Shown here: positions 17,073-24,261 of the stretch, piece by piece
Layout: every line of letters starts with the position of its first letter
Numbering within the stretch: position 1 is the first letter of the stretch
Source of the DNA: JBEKIK01 sp050013075
Lineage (GTDB): Bacteria; Planctomycetota; Planctomycetia; Pirellulales; Thermoguttaceae
Assembly: GCA_050013075.1 (NCBI GenBank)
Contig: JBEKFZ010000044.1
Coordinates: forward strand, 1 to 32,763
Direction of reading: 5' to 3'
DNA length: 32,763 nt
The notes under the pieces: model-generated
Seen by the model: only the letters and a program-made list of their open reading frames with translations
What the model was told of the DNA's origin: nothing
Database searches by the model: none
Program-made: the position numbers and the translations under genes

Positions 17073-17086
17073 GTTTCACGTGGAAC
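17073..17086. promoter_or_regulatory. parS-like site 2
   Basis: This is a second exact GTTTCACGTGGAAC, 182 bp from the first, with unrelated flanks (CGCAC / GGGC). Because only the ParB-type core is shared between the two sites, a common binding protein is more likely than a duplicated repeat. Confidence 0.5.
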
Positions 17087-17103
17087 GGGCAATTTACAGT
17101 GAA

Positions 17104-17119
17104 TGTGTCACATGAAACG
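17104..17119. promoter_or_regulatory. Degenerate parS-like site 3
   Basis: TGTGTCACATGAAACG agrees with TGTTTCACGTGAAACA at 13 of 16 positions and lies 18 bp after site 2. It is weak alone; the clustering is what makes it worth listing. Confidence 0.3.
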
Positions 17120-17200
17120 TATAGAAGCCAAAATCTTGCCGAGATGATGCCGAAAAAGCAAATGTCAGATAGAATATGATCCAGTGTATTTTTCCTCACA

Positions 17201-17230
17201 AACCCCCCGTGTATTCATGGGGGGCTAAAT
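17201..17230. repeat. CCCCC(G)GTGTATTCA..GGGGGCTAAAT hairpin repeat, copy 1
   Basis: A CCCCCC / GGGGGG stem enclosing GTGTATTCAT, followed by CTAAAT. Two relatives lie at 28578-28610 and 30232-30263. Here it falls just after the stop codon of the minus-strand phosphohexomutase and might help end its transcript, although the copies elsewhere are not at gene ends in the same sense. Confidence 0.65.
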
Positions 17231-17239
17231 ACGTGTGCT

Positions 17240-19042
17240 TTATACACCCGAAAAGGCTTTCAGGTCCGATTCCATTGCTTTCAGACGTTTGGCTTGGGCG
17301 GATTTGACGGAGTCGAGGTTGGCGGAAGCTTCGGGCGGATCGAAGGCGAACATGTAGAATTTCACCTTTGGCTCCGTGCCCGAGGGGCGGACGGCCACGT
17401 AGTTGCCGCCTTCCAGATCCAGGATCACCAGGTCGCCCTTGGGGCCGTCGAGGCGTTTAGATGCGCCATCCGGGGTGATGATTTTACGGGCGAGATAATC
17501 GCGAGTTTGGACAAGATTCAGGCCGGCGATGATCTTTGGCGGGGCACCGTGGAATTTGGCCATCAAGGCCGCCATGTCTTCCATGCCCTTTTCGCCGGGC
17601 ATTTGCACGTTCAGTTGGCTTTCGGCATGGCAGCCGTGCAGGCGGAAGAGGTCGTCGAGCTTTTCGTACAGGGTTTCGCCTTCGGCCTTTGCCCGGGCGG
17701 CCAGTTCGGCCAAAAGCAGCGAAGCCACGGCTGCATCCTTATCGCGGGCGTGGTCGCCGATCAGGAATCCGTAAGATTCCTCGGCCCCGAGGACGAACCG
17801 TTCCGGTCCGCGGTAATCCATTTCGCCGCCGATGTATTTAAAACCCACCAGGAGATTGCCATAGGTATGTATCGCGTAGTGGTCGGCAATACGGCGCATC
17901 AACTCGGTTGTGACTAGTGTTTTTACGATGTAATGTCCGGACGTGAGATGACCGGCCACCTGCATAAAACTGAGCAAAAACTCGGCTAATAGCGAGCCGA
18001 TCTGGTTGCCGGTAAGGGTTGCCCAGGGTGCGTCGCGGGCAAGCGATTTGGGCACTGCACAGCCCAGCCGGTCGCAGTCGGGATCGGTGGCAAGGATCAG
18101 GTCCGCATGGATTTGTTTTGCTCGATCGATAATCGCCTCGAAAACAGCGGCGTTTTCGGGATTGGCAACGTGCTTGGGAACGTTGGGAAAATCGCCGTCG
18201 GGCGCGGCATGTGGGGCAAAGACTTCGAGGTCCTTGAAACCGGCCTGTTCCAAGACCGGGCAGACCGCCGAGGCCCCTACTCCATGCAGGGGCGAATAGA
18301 TGATCTTCAGGTCCCTGGGGCCGGCAATACTCTGTTGCAACACGGCCGAAATATAGGCCGGATCGACTTCCTCTTGGCAATAAATGATCTTGCCAGACGA
18401 AAGACCTTGGGCAAAGGCAATGCGCTGGATAGTTGTAACCTTTTGCATACAGCGGATTGAGGCCGCATCGTGGGGGGGTAGAAGCTGCCCTCCGGTGGAC
18501 CAATAAACCTTCACCGCATTATCGGAGGGCGGATTGTGGCTGCCGGTAATCATGATGCCGCAATCGCACTTTTTATATCGCACGGCAAAGGACAGCTCCG
18601 GAGTGCTGCGATACCCGTCGAGAAAATAAACCGTAAACCCGGCTGTTGCCATGATCTCGGCACATAGCTCGGCGAAGTGCCTGGATTGATGCCGGGTATC
18701 GTAGGCAATGGCACAAGAAAGGGGGGAGTGGTTAACCTGCTGTTTGACGTAGTCGGCAAGCCCTTGGGCGCTTTCGCCTATGGTACGGTCGTTAATGGCA
18801 TTACAACCGATAGGGTACATCCGGCCGCGGCGGCCTCCGGTGCCAAAGGGGATTACGGTCCAAAAAGCATCGTCCAGTTCCTTCCAACGGCCTGCCGATA
18901 TGTGCTGGGCGACTTGGTGGGCGTATTCGGCCAAGTATGGCTCGGTAAGCCATTTGCGGATATTTTTAAATGCACCCGGCGAGAGTTTTCCCGCCTGTGC
19001 GGCGGCTTCCAATTGTTTAAAAGTAATTTTTGTGTCATTCAT
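17240..19042 (-). CDS. Phosphohexomutase (phosphoglucomutase/phosphomannomutase family)
   Basis: This is a 600-residue alpha-D-phosphohexomutase that interconverts hexose 1- and 6-phosphates. In order: FGTGGRRG near 66-73, the catalytic phosphoserine loop TGSHNPP (Ser168), the metal-binding loop DPDCDR (320-325), the sugar-binding loop GAEESYG (419-425), KDAAVA, and the phosphate loop RPSGTEPK near 558. The length and extra N-terminal segment fit the long bacterial phosphoglucomutase-2-like group. It would feed sugar nucleotides, so it could supply the exopolysaccharide machinery encoded 8 kb away, but that is inference. The ATG at 19042 follows a plausible start region; a parS-like cluster lies beyond its 3' end. 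Confidence 0.93.
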   Translation of the reverse strand: MNDTKITFKQLEAAAQAGKLSPGAFKNIRKWLTEPYLAEYAHQVAQHISAGRWKELDDAFWTVIPFGTGGRRGRMYPIGCNAINDRTIGESAQGLADYVKQQVNHSPLSCAIAYDTRHQSRHFAELCAEIMATAGFTVYFLDGYRSTPELSFAVRYKKCDCGIMITGSHNPPSDNAVKVYWSTGGQLLPPHDAASIRCMQKVTTIQRIAFAQGLSSGKIIYCQEEVDPAYISAVLQQSIAGPRDLKIIYSPLHGVGASAVCPVLEQAGFKDLEVFAPHAAPDGDFPNVPKHVANPENAAVFEAIIDRAKQIHADLILATDPDCDRLGCAVPKSLARDAPWATLTGNQIGSLLAEFLLSFMQVAGHLTSGHYIVKTLVTTELMRRIADHYAIHTYGNLLVGFKYIGGEMDYRGPERFVLGAEESYGFLIGDHARDKDAAVASLLLAELAARAKAEGETLYEKLDDLFRLHGCHAESQLNVQMPGEKGMEDMAALMAKFHGAPPKIIAGLNLVQTRDYLARKIITPDGASKRLDGPKGDLVILDLEGGNYVAVRPSGTEPKVKFYMFAFDPPEASANLDSVKSAQAKRLKAMESDLKAFSGV

Positions 19043-19171
19043 GAGGAAAAGTATTTCCTGCTTCTATTCGAGAGAAAAGGGGGGATACCCCTTCCACTAT
19101 TGGGACTGTATGTTTAAAATAATGTTTTATAAAAAGTGTACTATTATACCTACTAAGAGATAAGGGCTAAT

Positions 19172-20230
19172 ATGGGTCTCATAATTCTACGTTTTGTTTT
19201 CTTGCTCGTGGCGGCCGCTCTGAGCGTTACATTTATAAAATCTGGGGAATTCCCCGCCGATTCGGAGTGGATACCCTGGGTAATTTTTGGCGGAATGATG
19301 GTTCTCGCGCTGGGAACTATTGGCCTAGATATTTCACTTCGCAAGAAAAAACTCGACACGATCACAGCCGTGTATTTCGGCATGCTCGTAGGGTTGATTT
19401 TGACCTATAGCCTAGGTTTGGCATTGGCTCCGACTTTTCAGAGCCTCCCCATAAAAGAACCAGATGTTAAAAAACCTATGGAAATGCACAATCTGATACA
19501 AAATCAGGTGCAATTGGTGCTGGGGGTTGTGGTTTGCTATATTTGCGTCAGTTTGTTGATGCAAACCAGGAGTGATTTTCGGTTTATCATCCCCTATGTC
19601 GAATTCGCAAAGGACGTAAAAGGGCTTAAACCCTGCATTCTCGATACCAGCGTGGTCATCGACGGGCGGATCGCCGACGTGGTGGAAACCAATATCATCG
19701 ACGGAAAACTGATCATGCCCAAGTTCGTCATAGGCGAGTTGCAGGCCATAGCCGACAGTTCCGATCGGCTCCGCCGCGGTCGAGGCCGGCGCGGGCTGGA
19801 TATTCTCAACCGCATGAGGGCCAATTCTAACATAGACATGGAAATCTACGACCGGGATTTGCCGGAATTCGCCGACCAGGCCGTGGATCTGAAACTAATT
19901 GCCTTGGCCAAACATTTACAAGGAAAGCTGATTACCAACGATTACAACCTCAATAAAATCGCCAAGCTGCAAGGCGTGCCGGTGATCAACTTCAATGATC
20001 TGGCCAATGCCCTAAAACCGGTGTTTTTACCGGGCGAACACATCGAAGTCCGCATTATCAAGGCCGGCGAAGAACCCGGGCAAGGCGTGGGTTATCTGGA
20101 AGACGGGACCATGGTGGTGATCGAAGGCGGCCGGGAGTTTATCAACGAAAACATCAATGTCGCCGTTACCAGTGTGCTCCAGACCAGTGCCGGCCGGATG
20201 GTATTTGGGCGGTACGAAAACGCTCGTTAA
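19172..20230 (+). CDS. PIN-TRAM domain membrane protein (YacL-like)
   Basis: This is a 352-residue protein. Four hydrophobic segments lie at about residues 3-21, 33-52, 66-86 and 113-131. A cytoplasmic PIN nuclease-like domain (153-280) follows, with acidic residues Asp158 (CILDTSVVIDGR), Glu189 (VIGELQ), Asp239 and Asp257 (LITNDYNL). The TRAM domain (about 283-346) has GEHIEVRIIKAGEEPGQGVGYLEDGTMVVIEGG. This is the standard YacL/PilT-like architecture, thought to act on RNA, with target unknown. All PIN acids are present. It is divergent from the phosphohexomutase and followed by a long AT-rich gap. Confidence 0.92.
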   Translation: MGLIILRFVFLLVAAALSVTFIKSGEFPADSEWIPWVIFGGMMVLALGTIGLDISLRKKKLDTITAVYFGMLVGLILTYSLGLALAPTFQSLPIKEPDVKKPMEMHNLIQNQVQLVLGVVVCYICVSLLMQTRSDFRFIIPYVEFAKDVKGLKPCILDTSVVIDGRIADVVETNIIDGKLIMPKFVIGELQAIADSSDRLRRGRGRRGLDILNRMRANSNIDMEIYDRDLPEFADQAVDLKLIALAKHLQGKLITNDYNLNKIAKLQGVPVINFNDLANALKPVFLPGEHIEVRIIKAGEEPGQGVGYLEDGTMVVIEGGREFINENINVAVTSVLQTSAGRMVFGRYENAR

Positions 20231-20486
20231 TCGACATCCTTTTCTGTTAGCATCCCCGATTCGATGGGTAAAAGGGGCTTTCTTTAGCGAATTTTTTCTT
20301 TTTGGGCAGAAAAAAAATAATCATAGTGAACACAAGAAAGATTGTATCCGTACGAAATACAATTAAAGACATGAATTAACGGTCCGTAAAGTCAATGTAT
20401 ATTAACTATATTATTCAGTTACATAATAATCATAAAATGATTTCCAAAAAACATAACCTGATATGTATTTTTTAACAAATAGTTAC
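20231..20486. other. AT-rich gene-free stretch
   Basis: No gene or clear terminator is seen after the PIN-TRAM gene. The sequence is dominated by A/T runs, much richer in AT than its surroundings, and leads into the promoter and folded RNA candidate at 20487-20657. Confidence 0.5.
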
Positions 20487-20516
20487 TTGACTTTATTCGT
20501 ATTACGGTAATAATAA
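20487..20516 (+). promoter_or_regulatory. Putative sigma70-type promoter
   Basis: TTGACT at 20487-20492, an 18-base spacer, then TAATAA at 20511-20516. The predicted start near 20523 falls just before the folded element at 20531, so element and downstream small gene would share a transcript. Confidence 0.4.
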
Positions 20517-20530
20517 AGTGTTTTAAATGA

Positions 20531-20657
20531 TGTGCGCCATCCTGCCAAAATCGGATGGTCCCCATACCCACCTAATCCGACACCCATGGCGCCTCGGGGA
20601 CGAGTCCAGCCTTCACGCGCGGCCGTATCGCGGTGACGAGTTCAGGCGGGCTGGATT
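20531..20657 (+). ncRNA. Candidate structured leader RNA upstream of a small protein gene
   Basis: Three adjacent stems can be drawn. Helix 1 pairs GCGCCAT (20534-20540) with ATGGCGC (20586-20592) and encloses TCGGAT/ATCCGA (20551-20556 with 20575-20580). Directly abutting it, CTCG-GGGA-CGAG (20593-20604) is a hairpin with a GNRA-type tetraloop. Helix 3 pairs TCCAGCC (20605-20611) with GGCTGGA (20649-20655) and encloses TCACGCG/CGCGGTGA with one bulge. No coding frame runs through it. I do not recognise it as a known riboswitch class. The ATG at 20695 follows 38 bases later, so it may be cis-regulatory; an independent small RNA is also possible. Confidence 0.5.
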
Positions 20658-20694
20658 GTTATAAAGATTGGTTTTTCGATGGAGTTTAATTTTC

Positions 20695-20916
20695 ATGCGT
20701 AACGTGTTTGAAGCGATTTTGGAGTGCGGTCACGACGAGGACTTTGCGCCGGTGGCGACCGGTGGGTTCAATGCCACAGATGCGCCTGCCGGCTCGAAGG
20801 CAAAGTTAGACGTGTTAGCGCAGCGAGTTTTGCGGGGCGAGCCGTTATGGCACGCTGAAGACAGGTCGGATTACAGCGGCCTGACCGGGGCGGTGCGTCC
20901 GCGCAATAAACTCTGA
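20695..20916 (+). CDS. Small conserved hypothetical protein (CGHDEDFAP motif)
   Basis: This is a 73-residue soluble protein starting MRNVFEAILECGHDEDFAP, followed by a Gly/Ala segment with NATDAPAGSKAKLDVLAQRV and ending in LWHAEDRSDYSGL and RPRNKL. The even polar composition and well-formed start suggest a real protein. Similar small proteins occur in planctomycetes as far as I recall, with no known role. The ATG at 20695 is preferred over an upstream TTG, with GGAG about 12 bases before it. The Cys-Gly-His-Asp cluster could bind metal, which is inference. It follows the folded RNA element and converges with csrA. Confidence 0.65.
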   Translation: MRNVFEAILECGHDEDFAPVATGGFNATDAPAGSKAKLDVLAQRVLRGEPLWHAEDRSDYSGLTGAVRPRNKL

Positions 20917-20929
20917 ATCGCGTGTGTAA

Positions 20930-20962
20930 TTTAGCGTGCCCTTTTAAAGAGGGCCCGCTAAA
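20930..20962. terminator. Strong hairpin between convergent genes, possible bidirectional terminator
   Basis: TTTAGCGTGCCCTTTT pairs with AAAGAGGGCCCGCTAAA with one mismatch and one wobble, leaving a tiny loop. It lies between the stop of the 73-aa gene and that of csrA. The outer T/A arms provide short U tracts in both directions, though not long ones. Confidence 0.5.
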
Positions 20963-20983
20963 ACCGTCGATTCCTAAACCAAA

Positions 20984-21172
20984 TCAAGTTGCGGATGGCA
21001 GGGGAAGAGCATCGGCATGCCGTTGCGTTTGTAGTTCCTCGCGCAATATCAATACGTCCGGCGGCGCCTCGATTCCCAGCCTTACTCGATCTCCGGATAC
21101 GCGAATTACCGTTAAAACTATGGAATTACCGAGCTTTATCCGCTCGGTTTCTTTTCTGGAAAGGACCAGCAT
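20984..21172 (-). CDS. csrA: Carbon storage regulator CsrA
   Basis: This is a 62-residue RNA-binding post-transcriptional regulator. MLVLSRKETERIKLG at the N-terminus, IVLTVIRVSGDRVRLGIEAP in the middle and ILREEL are the standard CsrA strands and helix; the C-terminus has a short extension. The ATG at 21172 is used because MLVLSRK is the invariant start and GGAGGT lies 5 bases before it. That site includes a GGA within AUGGAGG, the kind of sequence CsrA binds, so autorepression is plausible. A good promoter lies just upstream. Confidence 0.96.
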   Translation of the reverse strand: MLVLSRKETERIKLGNSIVLTVIRVSGDRVRLGIEAPPDVLILREELQTQRHADALPLPSAT

Positions 21173-21203
21173 GTTAACCTCCATGTCTGTGCGATACTGT
21201 ATA

Positions 21204-21232
21204 AATGTATATCATTATAACTTGCATGTCAA
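21204..21232 (-). promoter_or_regulatory. Putative csrA promoter
   Basis: On the minus strand, TTGACA (21232-21227), 17 bases, TACATT (21209-21204). This predicts a start near 21197 and a short 25-base leader that contains the GGAGGT ribosome-binding site. Confidence 0.5.
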
Positions 21233-21276
21233 GCCGGTGTTTTAAGCCGCCGGGTGGAGTGATTGAAATCCACTGG

Positions 21277-21573
21277 TTACGCGGCGGCAGACTCTAATAC
21301 CGGAGCTTCTAACAATTGTGTTTTCAGGAAGCGTTCGCCTTGAGGACCGTAAAACAGGATCTGATTACGATCGGTTTCCCAAATCGCGGAAAATCGCACC
21401 GCACGGGGACCTTGCAAACAAAAGTAGATGCCACATGGTTTGCCTGACCGGATTAAGACTTGTTCCGTCATCTGGAATGCCCCGTTTTGAAGTTGATAAT
21501 ACTCACAGAGGGTTATGTTGATATACTGTCGAAGATCATTCACGTTGTCAATTTGGTAAATACGAGTAAACAT
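21277..21573 (-). CDS. Small conserved hypothetical protein, 98 aa
   Basis: This is a soluble protein with a regular alpha/beta pattern: MFTRIYQIDNVNDLRQYIN, then FQMTEQVLIRSGKPCGIYFCLQGPRAV and FSAIWETDRNQILFYGPQGERFLKTQL. It resembles short proteins I associate with planctomycete genomes, but no family name or activity can be given. It is a complete unit with its own start and a TAA stop. It is upstream of csrA on the same strand, with 105 bp between them that carries the csrA promoter. No membrane segment or metal motif is visible. Confidence 0.7.
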   Translation of the reverse strand: MFTRIYQIDNVNDLRQYINITLCEYYQLQNGAFQMTEQVLIRSGKPCGIYFCLQGPRAVRFSAIWETDRNQILFYGPQGERFLKTQLLEAPVLESAAA

Positions 21574-21808
21574 ATCTTGTTATGTACTCCTGGATGTATA
21601 TGGAGACTGAGATAAATGTTGGCCTCCAAGCAGGTGAGATAAAATAGGTTGAATACCGATACTGGAAACTATCGGCAAAATGGAGAGATAAATTCGCTTT
21701 TGGATTTAAAGCTTTTCAACCTGGAACTTGAGAAAACGACTTAATTCGTATTGCTAAGTTGCAAGGTGCCAATCGGATACGTTTCCCAGGGCACTAGTGA
21801 TGCGGCTT
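21574..21808. other. AT-rich gap without visible gene
   Basis: Probably contains the promoter of the 98-aa gene. No coding frame longer than a few dozen codons and no clear repeat is seen. Confidence 0.4.
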
Positions 21809-21831
21809 AAAAGAACTTTTTATTAAAGTTC
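21809..21831 (-). terminator. Rho-independent-type terminator of the DUF6807 gene
   Basis: On the minus strand GAACTTT-AATAA-AAAGTTC is followed by TTTTAA. It lies about 40 bp after the stop codon of the minus-strand gene at 21872. Confidence 0.6.
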
Positions 21832-21871
21832 AGGTGTTGCCTATAAAATCGCCTTTTGTAATGCATATTTC

Positions 21872-22837
21872 CTATTCTTCCTGCTTGGCATAGCTCGAAA
21901 AGGCCTCGGCCACCTTGCCGACCTTTTCATTGCCGCGGTGCAGAAGCACGCGGTAACGCAAGGTAATAGATTCTTCGGGCTGGATTGTATAGGAGCCATC
22001 TTTTTTCTTGTCGCCGCTGAAGTCCCGCAACCCGAAGGGATTTGCGGCAAACAGGCCATAACCACGGACGTGCCAGCATGTCGGATAGCGAAAACTAGCG
22101 GGGTGATTAAATATGGCAATCCCGACCGTTTGGCCGTCCAGTGGGCCGTGACAATCGACCCAATCGGCAGTCTTACCCCAAGTATCATTATTAAGTTGTC
22201 CGATGCTGTTGACGATTTGCCCGCCCCGTTTTGCGTCCACGCTAAGGGTTTCCGCTAAGCGCAATCCAAAAGAGCCTTCCTTTGTATCGCCGAACGTAAC
22301 CGGTTTATCCAAGGCTTGGATAGTAATGTTAAAGTCGATCCAGCGGCAATCCGTCTCCGCGCCAAAGCGTAAGGTGCGTTTATCTTGGCATTGGCGTTGA
22401 CCGTCGGACGAAAGCCAATCGTTATTTGTAACGATCAAGCCGGTGTTTCCACTTTGCAGTTTCACAAATTCGCGATGTTTGACGGTCCCATTCCCGTTTT
22501 TTTCCGTCCAAAAGTCGATGCCGTTGACTTTCCCGTGCGTAAACCACAGCGAGCGATGGTGCGGGTGATCGGTTTTTTCGGTTGGGTCGTCTTTTTTCAT
22601 GGGATAGGCCCGGGTCATAGGTTTGCCAGTGGGGCCTATGATGGGCCACAATATAGGTTTGCCCCCGGATTCGACGATGTACTCCGTGAATAGTTGGCCA
22701 TCGATCTTCACCACCGCGCCGTTGGGCGATTGTTCGACGGAAACTTGGGCATGGGATTTACTGGCAACGGTGAATAAAATCAGAGAGAAGGAAATCAATA
22801 ATGGCAAAACCCGGGACAGATTAGTACAACGCCGCAT
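21872..22837 (-). CDS. Secreted DUF6807 (PmoA-like) protein
   Basis: This is a 321-residue protein with a classical signal peptide (MRRCTNLSRVLPLLISF... ending SHAQ). The mature part carries the motifs of the PF14100 family, once named methane oxygenase PmoA and now DUF6807: YPMKKDDPTEKTDHPHHRSLWFTHGKVNG with its HPHHRS cluster, FWTE, GSFGLRLAETLSVDAKRGG, WVDCHGP and FNHPASFRYPTCWHVRGYGLFAANPFG. The family is common in planctomycetes, exported and uncharacterised; a sugar-related role is often suggested by neighbours. The start at 22837 is fixed by AAAGGAGA 9 bases upstream. It does not imply methane oxidation. Confidence 0.87.
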   Translation of the reverse strand: MRRCTNLSRVLPLLISFSLILFTVASKSHAQVSVEQSPNGAVVKIDGQLFTEYIVESGGKPILWPIIGPTGKPMTRAYPMKKDDPTEKTDHPHHRSLWFTHGKVNGIDFWTEKNGNGTVKHREFVKLQSGNTGLIVTNNDWLSSDGQRQCQDKRTLRFGAETDCRWIDFNITIQALDKPVTFGDTKEGSFGLRLAETLSVDAKRGGQIVNSIGQLNNDTWGKTADWVDCHGPLDGQTVGIAIFNHPASFRYPTCWHVRGYGLFAANPFGLRDFSGDKKKDGSYTIQPEESITLRYRVLLHRGNEKVGKVAEAFSSYAKQEE

Positions 22838-22911
22838 AAACCGATTCTCCTTTGTCGTTTGGCAAAAAACGTAGGCCAAGGGATATTATAACAGAAAGAA
22901 GAAAGCCATTG

Positions 22912-23670
22912 TTATTTGGCTTGTCGATACTGGTCGAAGGAGACCAGTTTGTAGCCGGTCATTGACTTCCGGGCGCGCTCGATACGCTCCATGTCGGCGG
23001 GAGTGAGCGCTAGGCTGAGAAGATGTTCGCTACGGACGGTGGCGGGCTGGTTTTTTCCGTCCTTGACCGTGGTTATGGTTAAGGTGACCTCCCGGGCGAC
23101 GGCCTCGTGCCGGGCAAGGGCTTCGTTTAGCTTCAACCGGGCGAACGGGGGGCGGGATCCGGGAATGAGAATGGCATTAAGCCGGGCGTACCAATCGGAA
23201 AATTCACGGTATTGTGAGACCACGGAATTATCGGCGGAAGTAACAATCGCTTTATAATTCACCAGGTCGCTCGATAGTATCAATTCACGTCGGGCAGGGT
23301 CGTAACGTTCTTCAAAAACCGGTTCGGCAAGGAATTGCATCAGCGGATCTTGTCCTTTGACGGCCCGATCTTTCATTTTCTGCGTGAAGCCCTCCAAATC
23401 CTTTGTGCTTAGTTCGGTGCGAACCCGGCGTGTATCGTCGAGAATGACAAATCGTCCCGCGGTTTTGTCGAATACGGTGGTTTCGGCTGGATTTTGAAGA
23501 AAATCGTACACGGTTGCCTGATGGAATACGGAGCAGCTTAGACTGGTGGGCTGTTTATTACCGCCCGAATAAACGCGGTTTTCCACGCGAAAATCCGCGG
23601 CAGATGTGACGGCGCAAATACCCGTCGCGGTAAAAAGGAAAAAACATATTCGGAAAAAAAGTGAATACAT
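22912..23670 (-). CDS. Exported hypothetical protein
   Basis: This is a 252-residue protein with a signal peptide (MYSLFFRICFFLFTATGICAVTSA then ADFRVEN). The mature chain has an N-terminal beta-rich part with ENRVYSGGNKQPTSLS and FHQATVYDFL, a segment about a value with DKTAGRFVILDDTRRVRTELS, and a C-terminal helical region. No catalytic motif is recognised. The ATG at 23670 is chosen because the longer frame adds residues with no signal-like character. It lies 75 bp upstream of the DUF6807 gene on the same strand and could be cotranscribed with it. Confidence 0.65.
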   Translation of the reverse strand: MYSLFFRICFFLFTATGICAVTSAADFRVENRVYSGGNKQPTSLSCSVFHQATVYDFLQNPAETTVFDKTAGRFVILDDTRRVRTELSTKDLEGFTQKMKDRAVKGQDPLMQFLAEPVFEERYDPARRELILSSDLVNYKAIVTSADNSVVSQYREFSDWYARLNAILIPGSRPPFARLKLNEALARHEAVAREVTLTITTVKDGKNQPATVRSEHLLSLALTPADMERIERARKSMTGYKLVSFDQYRQAK

Positions 23671-23936
23671 GCCGCAAAGATACCCTAGTCCGGGAAATAG
23701 GTAAAGTCGAAAGTTCGTAAAGTTAGCCATACGGATAATACTTATGGCGGGGTGAAGATTCTTAAGTAGTTTCCTTGCGGCAAACAAAATTTTCGCATAA
23801 GAGTCATCGGACTCCTAGTAGATCAAGTGGATTTTTGTTATTATGTGTAATTCTTGATATTGGAATAGGGAATTAAGGATTTTGCCAAATCGCCTTTTTT
23901 GATTTCCGGCATGAAAGGCATCCGAGAACGGCTTAT

Positions 23937-24009
23937 GGGGGATTAGCTCAGTTGGGAGAGCGTCTGAATGGCATTCAGAAGGTCGAGGGTTCGAGTCCCT
24001 TATCCTCCA
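23937..24009 (+). tRNA. tRNA-Ala (anticodon GGC)
   Basis: All arms fold. The acceptor GGGGGAT pairs with ATCCTCC, including a G3:U70 pair, the alanine identity element. The D-arm is GCTC...GAGC. The anticodon stem TCTGA/TCAGA encloses a loop with GGC. The T-arm is GAGGG-TTCGAGT-CCCTT. The discriminator is A, and CCA is not encoded. Length is 73 nt. Confidence 0.97.
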
Positions 24010-24015
24010 CATCAT

Positions 24016-24054
24016 AAAGCCTTGTGTAGAAATGAAATACACAAGGCTTTTCTT
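24016..24054 (+). terminator. Terminator after tRNA-Ala
   Basis: AAAGCCTTGTGTA and TACACAAGGCTTT form a 13-bp perfect stem around a 9-base loop, and the arm runs directly into a short T tract. It starts 7 bases after the tRNA. Confidence 0.8.
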
Positions 24055-24261
24055 ATGCGCTTTTTGCGCATTGAGAACAGCTTTGTAAATGAGCTTCTTG
24101 TCCGCGACGCCCTGAAAAAAAGCTTTTTGAATATATCTATTGTCTAAATGCATACTTTTTTGATGGAATTTCAGCGAGTTTATGGTACAATGACTGCGTT
24201 TCTGCTAAAGCGTTGCCTTCTAATATCTTAGGTCCGTTTTCATTGGAACTAAAGGTTTATC

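Larger units (their letters stand above)
16875..17239. other. 365-bp gene-free region with three parS-like sites and a hairpin repeat
   Basis: This gap between the convergent DUF1015 and phosphohexomutase genes has no coding frame. It holds GTTTCACGTGGAAC at 16891 and 17073, a degenerate relative at 17104-17119, and a C/G-rich hairpin repeat at 17201-17230. A weaker inverted repeat, GCGGT...ACCGC, flanks a CAACATGTGATTCAA core near 16946-16969. Confidence 0.6.

Noticed and set aside
16875..17239. Replication origin suggested by the parS-like cluster
   Set aside because: No DnaA-box cluster or AT-rich unwinding element is visible and dnaA is not nearby.
21872..22837. Annotation as a methane oxygenase subunit
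   Set aside because: PmoA is an old name for this secreted family; it has no relation to the membrane methane monooxygenase subunit.
23815..24153. 112-residue minus-strand frame containing RDSNPRPSECHSDALPTEL
   Set aside because: It is the antisense of tRNA-Ala; this peptide is a well-known false gene product.
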